Source: Pseudochrobactrum sp. sp1633 (GTDB lineage Bacteria; Pseudomonadota; Alphaproteobacteria; Rhizobiales; Rhizobiaceae). From it: 64,000 bases of DNA. Position 1 is the first letter of the stretch. Each line of letters opens with the position of its first letter. Both the position numbers and the translations under genes were made by a program. Below, piece after piece: positions 8,786 through 20,148 of the stretch. The stretch spans positions 124,001-188,000 of the forward strand of contig NZ_JARRAE010000003.1 of the NCBI RefSeq assembly GCF_030376605.1, read 5' to 3'. The notes beneath the pieces were generated by a model. That model saw only the letters and a program-made list of their open reading frames with translations. It ran no database searches and had not been told where the DNA came from.

Positions 8786-8922
8786 ATCTGATCCAAAAGT
8801 CGCCCGACTTGGCTGCAAATGGCAATGTTCTGCGCTTCGGTACTCACGTACAATAAGTACGCTCCGTTCCGATGCTCGCAAATCACCATTTTCGCTGGCG
8901 TCTGTCGCTTTTTGATTCAGAC
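8786..8922. repeat. long imperfect palindrome (intergenic repeat)
   Basis: About 65 bases read as an imperfect inverted repeat around a centre at 8854 (CGTAC-AATAA-GTACG). The left arm starts TCTGATCCAAAAGTCG and the right arm ends CGCTTTTTGATTCAGAC. It fills the space between the ssb stop and the next terminator. The arms match well enough to form one long hairpin in RNA or extruded DNA. It looks like a mobile palindromic intergenic element rather than a gene. Confidence 0.65.
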
Positions 8923-8941
8923 ACTTAAGTGTTCACAAAAG

Positions 8942-8970
8942 AAAAGCCCGCGTCTGACGCGGGCTTTTTT
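8942..8970 (+). terminator. rho-independent terminator downstream of ssb
   Basis: The stem AAAAGCCCGCG / CGCGGGCTTTT is followed by a T tract. It is separated from the ssb stop by the palindromic element. Confidence 0.85.
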
Positions 8971-8973
8971 GTT

Positions 8974-9015
8974 TAGAGCGCCGAGCGCCCCATTGGACGA
9001 ACAAAGGATGCTCAG
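8974..9015. repeat. intergenic repeat family 1, copy B
   Basis: This matches 4546-4587 over about 40 bases (TAGAGCGCCG-GCGCCCCATTGG core). Its right end overlaps the last four bases of the convergent marC gene, so the element supplies or abuts that stop codon. Confidence 0.6.
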
Positions 9016-9644
9016 CTTCCTACGATCAGTGAGCGGATACCATCCGCCACAAATTGCACTGCCAGAGCGGCAAGGATGACGCCGAGCAGGCGGGTGAGGA
9101 TCGAGCGGCCTGTTTCCCCTAAGAAGCGGTCAACGCGCTCTGCCAGCAGGAATACGATGTAAGAAAGTACAATACAGGCAAGCAAAATGCCAAGCAGGGC
9201 AAGTCTGGAGCCGATGGTCGGAAATGTACCACCCAGAAGCACCGTAGCGGAAATTGCGCCGGGGCCGGCAATCAGCGGAATGGCCAGCGGGAAGGCGGCA
9301 ACATTGCGGATATGGTCTTTGGTAATTGCGACGGTCGCGCTTTTCTCATGGCGCTCCTGACGGCGCTCAAAGATCATTTCAAATGAGATCCAGAACAGCA
9401 GCAAGCCACCGGCAACGCGGAAAGCGCCGAGCGTAATGCCGAACAACATCAGGATTTGCGCACCTGCAATGGCAAAAAGCGCAAGGATGATGAAGGCAAT
9501 GATACTGGCTCGTTTGGCGACCTGAGCTCTCTCGCGGCGATCCATGCCGGTCGTAACAGCCAGAAACAGCGGTGCAAGACCGGGCGGGTCGATGGTCACG
9601 AGCAATGTGACAAACGCGCTGAAAAGACTGTCAAAAAAGCTCAT
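9012..9644 (-). CDS. MarC family integral membrane protein
   Basis: A 210-residue inner-membrane protein with six hydrophobic spans. MarC/UPF0056 family signatures include TIDPPGLAPLFLAVT near residue 17 and PLAIPLIAGPGAIS near residue 120. The function of the family is unsettled: it was once linked to multiple antibiotic resistance, later withdrawn, and some members resemble small-solute transporters. The gene is monocistronic, convergent with ssb and divergent from gyrA. Confidence 0.93.
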   Translation of the reverse strand: MSFFDSLFSAFVTLLVTIDPPGLAPLFLAVTTGMDRRERAQVAKRASIIAFIILALFAIAGAQILMLFGITLGAFRVAGGLLLFWISFEMIFERRQERHEKSATVAITKDHIRNVAAFPLAIPLIAGPGAISATVLLGGTFPTIGSRLALLGILLACIVLSYIVFLLAERVDRFLGETGRSILTRLLGVILAALAVQFVADGIRSLIVGS

Positions 9645-10008
9645 TCATGTTCCGATCTTGTGTATGTAGGTTTCTGTTGATGATTATGCCTGTTATTGCG
9701 GTCTTTGTGCAAGATGTCCCGATCAGATGTAAAGTGAGAATGACCGTAAACCAGTGTTAAAAATTAAAGCAGTTTTGGCTGTTTTCCGGACGATTTTGTT
9801 TTCGCACCGGATAAAAATTCGCAGCCGCGATAATATTCTCTGATTTGTGGCTGGTATCGTGACAAATATGCCTTTGAAGTGGTAAATCAGGCATATTTGA
9901 TGTGTATGAAAGCTGCCGCAAGGCCGTCGAAATTTCGTGATTTTGATGTTATGGGATAGACTGCAATCTATCAAAACTAATCGATTCTTTATGAAAGATA
10001 TTTGAATA
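9645..10008. other. 364-base divergent intergenic region marC / gyrA
   Basis: This AT-rich region carries the promoters of marC (minus) and gyrA (plus). I see no convincing coding sequence; a short minus-strand frame at 9723-9974 has no ribosome binding site or family signature. No clear operator was found. Confidence 0.5.
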
Positions 10009-12810
<2,802 letters not shown>

Positions 12811-12820
12811 GCTCTGAAGC

Positions 12821-12857
12821 AAAAAAAAAGCCCCGTCAGTCACTGACGGGGCTTTTT
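12821..12857 (+). terminator. rho-independent terminator of gyrA
   Basis: A 13-bp stem AGCCCCGTCAGT / ACTGACGGGGCT lies between an A9 tract and a T6 tract, 10 bases past the gyrA stop. Confidence 0.92.
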
Positions 12858-12871
12858 TCTTGGGATATAGG

Positions 12872-12905
12872 CAAAGAAAAAGGCGGTGTCTTCTCACACC
12901 GCCTT
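12872..12905 (-). terminator. terminator for the minus-strand small gene at 13015
   Basis: The stem AAGGCGGTGT / ACACCGCCTT is followed on the minus strand by TTTTCTTT. On the plus strand it is followed by AAATA, so it serves the leftward transcript. Confidence 0.7.
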
Positions 12906-13014
12906 AAATAAAAGCCTGGACTGGAGGTTCCGGCTGCAACTACCCTCTGATTAAAGAGGCATTTTGTATCTATTTAGACCTGATTTAGGCAAAACCAAGA
13001 TATTATCACTTCAC

Positions 13015-13194
13015 TTATGCGTGTGTAATGCGTTTTGATCTGGTGCCACGTGCGATGCGGCGCACGGAACGCAGATCGAATACAGATTTCTGATCATTCA
13101 GGCGCTTGGAGGCGCTTTCTTCGATCATCAGGATAATGGCTGCAAACATCATCGCGACGATCATTGATATTGCGAGAATAAATAGCATCATCAT
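13015..13194 (-). CDS. 59-residue single-span membrane protein
   Basis: Three consecutive ATG codons start at 13194 behind a good AAAGGA ribosome binding site. The product has one long hydrophobic helix (residues 3-24, MLFILAISMIVAMM and on) followed by a basic cytoplasmic tail of about 35 residues with RRIARG and TRSKR. No family is recognised. The ribosome binding site, the dedicated terminator at 12872 and the amphipathic design support a real gene. The tail has nine Arg/Lys in about 20 residues, which would suit binding to nucleic acid or acidic lipid; that is inference. Confidence 0.55.
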   Translation of the reverse strand: MMMLFILAISMIVAMMFAAIILMIEESASKRLNDQKSVFDLRSVRRIARGTRSKRITHA

Positions 13195-13485
13195 TTTATC
13201 CTTTCGCTTATATTACGCACAAGCGAGACAAAGGTTGCATAAAATCTTTGGTTGAGTGGTGTGTGTGATCTGTGCAACGACTGTGTTGCCTGTAATATAG
13301 GCGTTTTCCCGTGAATTATTCCTGACCGGTCTATTCATGCTAGGTTCAGTTTGAGAGCGCGTAAACCTATGCTTTTGATTTAAGACTGAGGCTTAGAGAG
13401 GTTCTTGCTCCGCTCTTTGCTGAACCCTTTATGTACTTCGCTTTTGAGATTGAAATTGGTCAGTATAATGATTAATTCATTGGGT

Positions 13486-13980
13486 ATGAAAACAGCTCTC
13501 TATGCAGGATCATTTGATCCGGTCACCAATGGTCATCTTGATGTTCTGCGCGGGGCTCTCGGGCTGGCCGACAAGGTGATTGTCGCTATCGGTGTCCATC
13601 CGGGCAAAATCCCGATGTTCAGTTTTGAAGAGCGTGTGGCACTGCTGCGTGAGGCCGGAGAGCAGGCGTTCGGCAAAGAGAGCAGCCGCATTGATTATAC
13701 CAGTTTCAGTGGTCTGGTCGTTGAAACGGCTAAAACCTTCAAGGCGACACTGATGGTGCGCGGTTTACGCGATGCCACAGATTTCGACTATGAAATGCAG
13801 ATGGCCGGTATGAATGCAGGGATGGAACCGGAAATTCAGACGGTATTTTTGCCTGCCTCCCCAAATGTGCGTTTTATTACTGCCACACTGGTACGCCAGA
13901 TTGCGGCAATGGGCGGCGATGTGAGCACATTCGTGCCGCCTGCCATTGAGAAAGCCCTTCGGTTAAAGCTTAAGAAATAA
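13486..13980 (+). CDS. coaD: pantetheine-phosphate adenylyltransferase
   Basis: A 164-residue cytoplasmic enzyme that transfers AMP from ATP to 4'-phosphopantetheine, the penultimate step of coenzyme A synthesis. The nucleotidyltransferase motif [10 protein letters not shown] lies at residues 8-17 (TxGH form of HxGH), MVRGLRD is in the middle, and ITATLVRQ corresponds to the family's second nucleotide-binding motif. I start at the Met of [11 protein letters not shown], which gives the exact family length; upstream in-frame codons are non-homologous. The ribosome binding site is poor. Two cyclophilin genes follow, the order seen in Brucella. Confidence 0.95.
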   Translation: MKTALYAGSFDPVTNGHLDVLRGALGLADKVIVAIGVHPGKIPMFSFEERVALLREAGEQAFGKESSRIDYTSFSGLVVETAKTFKATLMVRGLRDATDFDYEMQMAGMNAGMEPEIQTVFLPASPNVRFITATLVRQIAAMGGDVSTFVPPAIEKALRLKLKK

Positions 13981-14006
13981 GAATTCAGCTTCACACAGGA
14001 AAAATC

Positions 14007-14606
14007 ATGTCCTTTTTGCGTAAATTACTGGCCGTCACGGCCTTTCTCGCATTTTCTGCCACTGCCGCTTTGCAGCCGGTCAATGCGCAGGCCGCAGACC
14101 CGGAAAATACCGTGGTTCTGACCCTGAAAGACGGCGATGTTGTCATCGAACTGCGTCCTGATCTGGCGCCGAAACATGCGGAGCAGATTAAGAAGCTGGT
14201 GCGCGACGGTGCCTATAACGGCGTTGTGTTTCACCGCGTGATTGACGGCTTTATGGCGCAAACCGGTGACGTAGAGTTCGGTAACGCGGATAAAGACTAC
14301 AATCCGGGTCGCGCAGGCACCGGCGGTTCTTCCTATGGCAATATTCCGGCAGAGTTTTCCAAGCAGCCGTTTATTCGCGGAACAGTCGGCATGGCGCGCA
14401 GTTCATCGCCGGATTCTGCCAATTCGCAGTTTTTCATTATGTTTGACGAAGGTTCATTCCTGAACGGCCAGTACACTGTTGTTGGTGAAGTGGTCAGCGG
14501 TATGGAAGTCGTCGATAAAATCAAAAAAGGCAGCAAATCTGCTAATGGCGCGGTTGATAATCCTGACCGTATCGTTAAAGCCATTGTTCTGGCCGACCGC
14601 AAATAA
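14007..14606 (+). CDS. peptidyl-prolyl cis-trans isomerase, exported cyclophilin
   Basis: A 199-residue cyclophilin with a signal peptide (cleavage near NAQA, about residue 29), hence periplasmic. The cyclophilin core includes VVFHRVIDGFMAQTGD and SQFFIMF; the catalytic Arg is in FHRVIDGF. An AGGAAA ribosome binding site precedes ATG 14007. It is 26 bases after coaD and followed 56 bases later by a cytosolic paralogue, so one secreted and one cytosolic isomerase are made from one likely operon. Confidence 0.94.
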   Translation: MSFLRKLLAVTAFLAFSATAALQPVNAQAADPENTVVLTLKDGDVVIELRPDLAPKHAEQIKKLVRDGAYNGVVFHRVIDGFMAQTGDVEFGNADKDYNPGRAGTGGSSYGNIPAEFSKQPFIRGTVGMARSSSPDSANSQFFIMFDEGSFLNGQYTVVGEVVSGMEVVDKIKKGSKSANGAVDNPDRIVKAIVLADRK

Positions 14607-14662
14607 TTCATTTTAACGTGGCTGCCTGATGCGCAGCCTGAAAAATCTACAGGAGAAGCCCG

Positions 14663-15169
14663 ATGGCTTATAAAGATCCGGAAAATACACTGGTACTGGA
14701 AACCACTAAGGGTACCGTTGCGATCGAACTCTATCCTGATCTGGCACCAGGTCACGTTGCCCGTATTAAAGAGCTGGCACGCGAAGGCGCTTATGACGGC
14801 GTTGTTTTCCACCGCGTGATCGAAGGCTTCATGGCGCAGACCGGTGATGTGAAGTTCGGTAAGCAGGGTGGCTCAAGCTTCAATGCAAGCCGCGCCGGTA
14901 TGGGCGGTTCCGACAAGCCTGATCTGAAAGCTGAGTTCTCGAATGTTAAGCACGTTCGCGGCACTTGCTCGATGGCACGCAGCCAGAACCCGAACTCGGC
15001 AAACTCCCAGTTCTACATCTGCTTTACTGATGCTCCTTGGCTGGATCGCCAGTATTCCGTATGGGGTCAGGTTATCGAAGGCATGGATAATGTTGACAAA
15101 ATCAAGCGCGGTGAGCCGGTAACTGATCCGGATTCAATTACTTCTGCGAAAATCGCTGCTGACATTTAA
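14663..15169 (+). CDS. ppiB: peptidyl-prolyl cis-trans isomerase, cytosolic cyclophilin
   Basis: A 168-residue cyclophilin without a signal peptide. The active-site segments are VVFHRVIEGFMAQTGD and SQFYICF, with the Trp of the cyclosporin-binding loop in APWLDRQYSVWGQV. An AGGAGA ribosome binding site lies 7 bases upstream. It is a close paralogue of the exported isomerase just upstream, so the pair probably arose by tandem duplication with loss or gain of the signal peptide. A strong terminator follows, ending the coaD operon. Confidence 0.94.
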   Translation: MAYKDPENTLVLETTKGTVAIELYPDLAPGHVARIKELAREGAYDGVVFHRVIEGFMAQTGDVKFGKQGGSSFNASRAGMGGSDKPDLKAEFSNVKHVRGTCSMARSQNPNSANSQFYICFTDAPWLDRQYSVWGQVIEGMDNVDKIKRGEPVTDPDSITSAKIAADI

Positions 15170-15191
15170 TCTGTCGGCCTGCTGATTTGAG

Positions 15192-15233
15192 GGGCGTGTT
15201 ATGGTTCAGACCGTAACACGCCCTTTATTTTTT
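15192..15233 (+). terminator. rho-independent terminator after ppiB
   Basis: A 10-bp stem GGGCGTGTTA / TAACACGCCC is followed by TTTATTTTTT. Confidence 0.88.
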
Positions 15234-15304
15234 GCCCGCTGTTCTGTATTGCAGGGCAATGCGAAGTCTTAAAATTTTTGAACTCCCCGAAATTGAGGCC
15301 AGTG

Positions 15305-16378
15305 ATGCGCGTCGATCTGTTTGATTTTGACCTGCCGGAAGAGCGTATTGCGCTGCGTCCGGTAACCCCGCGCGATCATGCAAAACTGTTGCGCATTATT
15401 CCTGATCAGCCTTTGCAGGATCTGCATGTCGGTGATTTGCCGGATTTGCTGCGTGAAGGCGATGCGCTGGTCTTCAATGATACGAAGGTTATTCCGGCAC
15501 AGCTGGAAGGCACGCGCGAGCGTGACGGCACAGTCGCAACCGTGAGCGCTACCTTGCATATGCGCACCGGCGCTGATCGCTGGAAAGCCTTCTTACGCCC
15601 TGCAAAACGCGTTAAGCAAGGCGAGCGTATCCGCTTCGGTCATTCCGGTTCGAGCTGTTTTCTAGGTACGCTGGATGCAACGGTTGCAGAAAAGCACGAT
15701 AGCGGCGAGGTACTGCTGGTGTTTGATGTGTCCGGTGCCATGCTGGATGAGGCTATTGCTTCCGTCGGTCATATTCCGCTACCGCCTTATATCGCATCCA
15801 AACGTGCGGAAGATGCACAGGACAAACAGGATTATCAGACTGTCTATGCCCGTGAAGAAGGCGCTGTCGCAGCACCAACCGCCGGTCTGCATTTCACGCC
15901 GGAACTGCTGGAGCGCATCCGCGCCAAAGGTGTGGAAGAGCATTTTGTGACGCTCCATGTGGGCGCGGGCACATTCCTGCCGGTAAAAGCGGATGACACC
16001 GCAGAGCATAAAATGCATGCGGAAATCGGCTATGTCTCTGAGGAAACCGCAGCGGCGCTCAATCGTGTGCATGAACGGGGCCGACGGATTATCTCTGTCG
16101 GCACCACATCGCTGCGCCTGATTGAAAGTGCAACCGGTGAGGATGGTATTATTCGTCCTTGGTCGGGCGCGACCGATATCTTCATCACACCCGGCTATAA
16201 GTTCCGCGCGATTGATATGCTGATGACCAATTTTCATCTGCCGCGCTCGACATTGTTCATGCTGGTCTCGGCTTTCAGTGGTTTTGAGACAATGCAGGCG
16301 GCCTATGCCCATGCCATTAGCAATGAATACCGGTTTTATTCCTATGGCGATGCCAGCCTTCTGACGCTTCGCACTTAA
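15305..16378 (+). CDS. queA: S-adenosylmethionine:tRNA ribosyltransferase-isomerase
   Basis: A 357-residue QueA, which moves the ribosyl part of S-adenosylmethionine onto preQ1 in tRNA to form epoxyqueuosine. Family segments include [10 protein letters not shown] at the N-terminus, [22 protein letters not shown] and [14 protein letters not shown] start at ATG 15305 ([14 protein letters not shown]), with GAGG 7 bases upstream; an earlier TTG adds nine residues. It is 11 bases ahead of tgt, so the two consecutive queuosine steps are co-transcribed. Confidence 0.96.
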   Translation: MRVDLFDFDLPEERIALRPVTPRDHAKLLRIIPDQPLQDLHVGDLPDLLREGDALVFNDTKVIPAQLEGTRERDGTVATVSATLHMRTGADRWKAFLRPAKRVKQGERIRFGHSGSSCFLGTLDATVAEKHDSGEVLLVFDVSGAMLDEAIASVGHIPLPPYIASKRAEDAQDKQDYQTVYAREEGAVAAPTAGLHFTPELLERIRAKGVEEHFVTLHVGAGTFLPVKADDTAEHKMHAEIGYVSEETAAALNRVHERGRRIISVGTTSLRLIESATGEDGIIRPWSGATDIFITPGYKFRAIDMLMTNFHLPRSTLFMLVSAFSGFETMQAAYAHAISNEYRFYSYGDASLLTLRT

Positions 16379-16389
16379 CGGATTTTGAT

Positions 16390-17523
16390 ATGACTAGTGA
16401 AAATTTTGAATTCAAAGTGCTGGCGACAGACGGCAAAGCACGTCGCGGTGAAATTACCATGCCGCGCGGCACTATCCGCACTCCGGCCTTTATGCCGGTT
16501 GGCACCGCAGGCACCGTTAAAGCCATGTATATGGATCAGGTGAAGGATCTTGGCGCGGATATTATCCTCGGCAATACCTATCACCTGATGCTGCGTCCGG
16601 GTGCCGAGCGTGTGGCACGTCTTGGCGGCTTGCATGAATTTGGTGGCTGGCAGGGGCCGATCCTCACCGATTCCGGTGGCTTTCAGGTTATGTCGCTGGC
16701 GCAGCTGCGCAAGCTTACTGAGCAGGGCGTGACATTCCGTTCGCATATTGACGGTCGCGCCTATGAAATGTCGCCGGAGCGCTCCATTGAAATTCAGGGA
16801 CTGCTCGATAGCGATATCCAGATGCAGCTGGATGAATGTACGGCACTGCCTGCAACCTTCAATGTGATGCAAAAGGCAATGGAGCTTTCATTGCGCTGGG
16901 CTGAGCGTTGTAAGGTGGCCTTTGGCGATCAGCCGGGCAAAGCCATGTTCGGTATCGTGCAGGGCGGCGATAATGTGCAGTTGCGCGAGCAATCCGCACA
17001 AGTGCTGAAAGATATGGATCTCAAAGGCTATGCCGTTGGTGGTCTTGCTGTGGGCGAACCGCAGCAGGTGATGCTGGATATGCTGGATGTGACCTGTCCT
17101 ATCCTGCCGCATGAAAAGCCGCGCTATCTGATGGGTGTTGGTACACCGGACGATATGCTGAAATCGGTTGCGCGCGGCATTGATATGTTCGACTGCGTAA
17201 TGCCGACCCGTGCAGGCCGTCATGGTCTGGCCTTTACCCGCCGCGGTAAGGTGAACCTTCGCAATGCGCGCCATGCAGAAGATCACCGCCCATTGGATGA
17301 AATGTCAACCTGTCCGGCATCGAGTAAATATAGCCGCGCTTACTTGCATCATCTGGTGAAATCCAATGAAGCATTGGGCGGTATGCTGCTGACATGGAAC
17401 AATCTGCATTATTATCAGTATCTGATGCAGGGTATCCGCGATGCGATTGAAGCGGGCCGTTTCAATGACTTCTTCGAAGAGACAAGGGCAGAATGGGCCA
17501 AAGGCGATATTTCGCCTTTGTAA
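16390..17523 (+). CDS. tgt: tRNA-guanine transglycosylase
   Basis: A 377-residue Tgt, which exchanges guanine-34 for preQ1 in tRNAs with GUN anticodons. The catalytic segments are present: [13 protein letters not shown], and [13 protein letters not shown] with the nucleophilic Asp region. The C-terminal zinc site is degenerate: where Zymomonas Tgt has Cys-x-Cys-x2-Cys and a distant His, this protein has Ser306, Cys308, Ser311 and Asn337, so three of four ligands are replaced although the flanking YSRAYLHHL is intact. It follows queA in one operon. Its last 21 bases are duplicated downstream. Confidence 0.95.
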   Translation: MTSENFEFKVLATDGKARRGEITMPRGTIRTPAFMPVGTAGTVKAMYMDQVKDLGADIILGNTYHLMLRPGAERVARLGGLHEFGGWQGPILTDSGGFQVMSLAQLRKLTEQGVTFRSHIDGRAYEMSPERSIEIQGLLDSDIQMQLDECTALPATFNVMQKAMELSLRWAERCKVAFGDQPGKAMFGIVQGGDNVQLREQSAQVLKDMDLKGYAVGGLAVGEPQQVMLDMLDVTCPILPHEKPRYLMGVGTPDDMLKSVARGIDMFDCVMPTRAGRHGLAFTRRGKVNLRNARHAEDHRPLDEMSTCPASSKYSRAYLHHLVKSNEALGGMLLTWNNLHYYQYLMQGIRDAIEAGRFNDFFEETRAEWAKGDISPL

Positions 17524-17556
17524 GCTAAAAAGAGCGGCGATATTTCGCCTCTGTAA
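17503..17556 (+). repeat. short direct repeat of the tgt 3' end
   Basis: The last 21 bases of tgt (17503-17523, GGCGATATTTCGCC followed by TTTGTAA) recur at 17536-17556 with one mismatch. Each copy contains the hairpin GGCGA-TATT-TCGCC and a TAA. The copies are 33 bases apart. Confidence 0.7.
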
Positions 17557-17565
17557 TGAGCAATA

Positions 17566-17590
17566 AAAAGCGGGAGAAATCCCGCTTTTC
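17566..17590. terminator. bidirectional terminator tgt / gph
   Basis: The stem AAAAGCGGGA / TCCCGCTTTT with a GAAA loop lies between convergent genes, with T or A tracts suited to both strands. Confidence 0.85.
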
Positions 17591-17591
17591 T

Positions 17592-18308
17592 TTATTCCGC
17601 AGCTTCTTTTGCCGCTTCCAGCAAAACACTGACCATATCCAGCGTTATCTCGTCAAAATGCGAGACGACACGGCTTGGCTCGAAATGCGAGACATGCAAA
17701 TCGGTATAGCCGAAATCAACAGCAATCACCGGAATGCCGGCAGCTTTGGCGGCGTCAATATCGGCGCGGCTGTCACCAACCATAATCGCCTGATAGCGGT
17801 CGCCTTTGGCCTGCGCAATCGTATCAGTCAGGTGGCGCGGATCAGGCTTGCGGTAAGGGAAGGTGTCTTGTCCGCAAATCGCGGCAAAGCGGTGTGCTTC
17901 GCTCATGCGCTCCAGCAGCGTTTTAGCACTGATCTCAAATTTATTGGTGCAGACAGCAAGGGTGTAACCGGCAGCGCTCAACCGGTCGAGACTGGCCAGC
18001 ACACCGGGATAGAAGGCTGAATTGCCCGGCATTTTGCTGTTGTAATGCTCCATAAACAGGGCAAACAGTTTTTGCATATCGCTGTCGGTCAATTGACGGT
18101 TCTGTGCCTGATAAGCGCGTTCAATCATCACTTTAGCGCCGGAGCCGACAAATTTGCGCAGAGATACGGGATCGGCAGGTGTCAGACCGCCTGCAATCAG
18201 ACAATGGTTGAGGCTGTCCAGCAAGTCCGGTGCGGTATCAACCAATGTGCCGTCGAGGTCAAAAACAATGATCGGCTGACCTGTGGTGACTGAGGAGGAA
18301 TGAGACAT
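17592..18308 (-). CDS. gph: HAD family phosphoglycolate phosphatase
   Basis: A 238-residue HAD hydrolase with motif I FDLDGTLVDT (both catalytic Asp), motif II in the VCTNK segment, and motifs III/IV RKPDP and MVGDSRADI. It removes phosphate from 2-phosphoglycolate formed during repair of oxidised DNA ends or by oxygenase activity. I start at the Met of MSHSSSVT because AAGGG lies 5 bases upstream; a longer frame adds 22 residues. Related HAD specificities (pyrophosphatase PpaX type) cannot be excluded by sequence alone. Confidence 0.9.
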   Translation of the reverse strand: MSHSSSVTTGQPIIVFDLDGTLVDTAPDLLDSLNHCLIAGGLTPADPVSLRKFVGSGAKVMIERAYQAQNRQLTDSDMQKLFALFMEHYNSKMPGNSAFYPGVLASLDRLSAAGYTLAVCTNKFEISAKTLLERMSEAHRFAAICGQDTFPYRKPDPRHLTDTIAQAKGDRYQAIMVGDSRADIDAAKAAGIPVIAVDFGYTDLHVSHFEPSRVVSHFDEITLDMVSVLLEAAKEAAE

Positions 18309-18585
18309 ATCTGCCCTTTGGCTTATCACTATTTCAGAGAGCACGGTGTCCAGAGGGCGCCGTAGCATTCGCAAAATTATCCGAAACTATGGTTATTGAT
18401 AGTCTTTTTCCGCAAATAGATGAAATGGGAACAATAATATATTTGCCGCGCGTGATGCTCGTGCTACATGCAATGCAGAATTAAACGGTATTAACAGTGT
18501 TTTGCGCATCATTGCAGCATAAGATTGTTAAGGCTTGCGCGATTTGCAGCGAAAGACTGCATAAGAAAATACGGGAAGCAGATTT

Positions 18586-19284
18586 ATGAGTTCAGTTGAT
18601 CCGCGTCAGTTGAAAATTGCCGCTGCCGCTGAGGCATTGACCTATGTGAAGAGCGGTATGAAACTCGGTATCGGTACCGGTTCTACAGCTGAAGAATTTG
18701 TGCGTTTGCTGGCTGTTAAAGTGGCTGAAGGCTTTGAGGTTATCGGCGTGCCGACCTCCGAGCGCACTACCGCTTTGTGTGCCGAGCTGGGCGTGCCGCT
18801 GACAACACTTGAAGAAACCCCGCATCTTGATCTCACCATTGATGGTGCGGATGAGGTGGATGGCCAGTTGTCGCTGATCAAAGGCGGCGGCGGCGCTTTA
18901 TTGCGCGAGAAAATTGTAGCAGCAGCATCTGATGCTATGATCGTTATTGCTGACGAATCAAAAGTGGTGGACACTCTGGGGCGTTTTCCGCTGCCGGTTG
19001 AAGTGAACCGTTTTGGTCTTGCTGCAACAAAGCTGGCCGTTGAAAAAGCAATTGCTGATCTCGGACTGGAAGCCCCGCTGAACCTTCGCATGAAAGACGG
19101 CGAAGTTTTTGTTACCGATGGCGGACATTATATTCTTGATGCATCTTTTGGCCGTATTCCGGATACAAAAGCATTGTCAGACGCACTCTTCGCCATTCCG
19201 GGCGTTGTAGAGCATGGTTTGTTTATCGGACTTGCCCGTGCTGCAATTATTGCAGGCACGTCAGGTATCCGTACATTGTCGTAA
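18586..19284 (+). CDS. rpiA: ribose-5-phosphate isomerase A
   Basis: A 232-residue RpiA that interconverts ribose-5-phosphate and ribulose-5-phosphate. The signature segments are [13 protein letters not shown] (phosphate loop), [11 protein letters not shown] and [13 protein letters not shown] with catalytic Asp, Glu and Lys. ATG 18586 follows a GGGAAGC ribosome binding site. The 280-base upstream region, shared with divergent gph, contains the promoters; no other feature is seen in it. Confidence 0.96.
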   Translation: MSSVDPRQLKIAAAAEALTYVKSGMKLGIGTGSTAEEFVRLLAVKVAEGFEVIGVPTSERTTALCAELGVPLTTLEETPHLDLTIDGADEVDGQLSLIKGGGGALLREKIVAAASDAMIVIADESKVVDTLGRFPLPVEVNRFGLAATKLAVEKAIADLGLEAPLNLRMKDGEVFVTDGGHYILDASFGRIPDTKALSDALFAIPGVVEHGLFIGLARAAIIAGTSGIRTLS

Positions 19285-19378
19285 TTCTAAATACATATCT
19301 GTCCGGTATTGCCGGTAAGAACAGATTTCACACCGGATATAGCGGTGTAAAGTGAATAAAAAACGGAGTATTGACCAT

Positions 19379-19906
19379 ATGACCAAGGCAACTGGCTATC
19401 GCCGTCTTATTGCGCCGCTGGCGGCGCTTACAGTACTGGCTGGTGTCAATCTCGCGCAGGCTCAGGAGGCTTCGCAGTCTCATCTGGCTGCCGCGCGTGC
19501 TGCGATTGCTGCAATCGGCGCTACCGAACAGTTTGACGGCATTCTGCCACGTGCTGCACAGGCGCTGAAGGCTGAACTGATTCAGAAAGATCCGAATCTT
19601 GAAGCGATCATCACCAAAACCGTTGATGATAAAGCGATTGCACTGGCTGCCCGCCGTTCCGATCTGGAAACTGAAGCTGCGCGTGCCTATGCGGTTTCTT
19701 TCAGTGAAGACGAGCTGAAGGCAATCAGCGCTTTTTATACCTCTGAAGCCGGTAAAAAGCTGATTTCTGAAGGCCCGATTGTCACCCGTGAAGTGCTGAA
19801 AGCTGCTGAAGTCTGGCAGAATGGCGTTGCCCGTGATCTGGCTTCGCAGGTTGGTGAAGTTCTGTCCAAGGCTGCCGGCAGTGCAGCGCCTGCCGCCGCT
19901 GAGTAA
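19379..19906 (+). CDS. exported DUF2059 domain protein
   Basis: A 175-residue protein with a signal peptide (cleavage near AQA, about residue 28) and the helical DUF2059 domain. That domain is typically periplasmic and recognisable here by the SFSEDELKAISAFYTSEAGKK segment. The C-terminus is low-complexity Ala/Pro (GSAAPAAAE) and is coded by the first unit of a tandem repeat. I start at ATG 19379 with GGAG 11 bases upstream; an in-frame GTG at 19352 would add nine residues ahead of the signal peptide. The function of DUF2059 proteins is not known. Confidence 0.85.
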   Translation: MTKATGYRRLIAPLAALTVLAGVNLAQAQEASQSHLAAARAAIAAIGATEQFDGILPRAAQALKAELIQKDPNLEAIITKTVDDKAIALAARRSDLETEAARAYAVSFSEDELKAISAFYTSEAGKKLISEGPIVTREVLKAAEVWQNGVARDLASQVGEVLSKAAGSAAPAAAE

Positions 19907-19966
19907 GTAGTGCAGCGCCTGCCGCTGCTGAGTAAGCAGTGCAGCGCCTGCCGCCGCTGAATAAGC
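19880..19966 (+). repeat. three tandem 29-bp repeats at the 3' end of the DUF2059 gene
   Basis: Units start at 19880, 19909 and 19938 and differ at only a few positions. Each begins AGTGCAGCGCCTGCCGC and carries a TAA. The first unit encodes the C-terminal SAAPAAAE and the stop; the others lie in the 3' untranslated region. Twenty-nine is not a multiple of three, so loss or gain of units changes only sequence after the first stop. Confidence 0.9.
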
Positions 19967-20010
19967 AAGGCGGCTTTGGCATATCAGAAATAATCAGATT
20001 TGATTGATTG

Positions 20011-20039
20011 AAAAGCCCGGTTCAACGACCGGGCTTTTT
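20011..20039 (+). terminator. rho-independent terminator after the DUF2059 gene
   Basis: The stem AAAAGCCCGGT / ACCGGGCTTTT is followed by a T tract. Confidence 0.88.
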
Positions 20040-20148
20040 CTGTTTGGGCTGTGAGATAAGAGACTGTACTGGTTTTCGCGGAGCAGGCTTGTTAAGGCAT
20101 GGTGCAAGTTCCATATTTTGATGCAGTGACAGATGTTCGGAGATTCAA

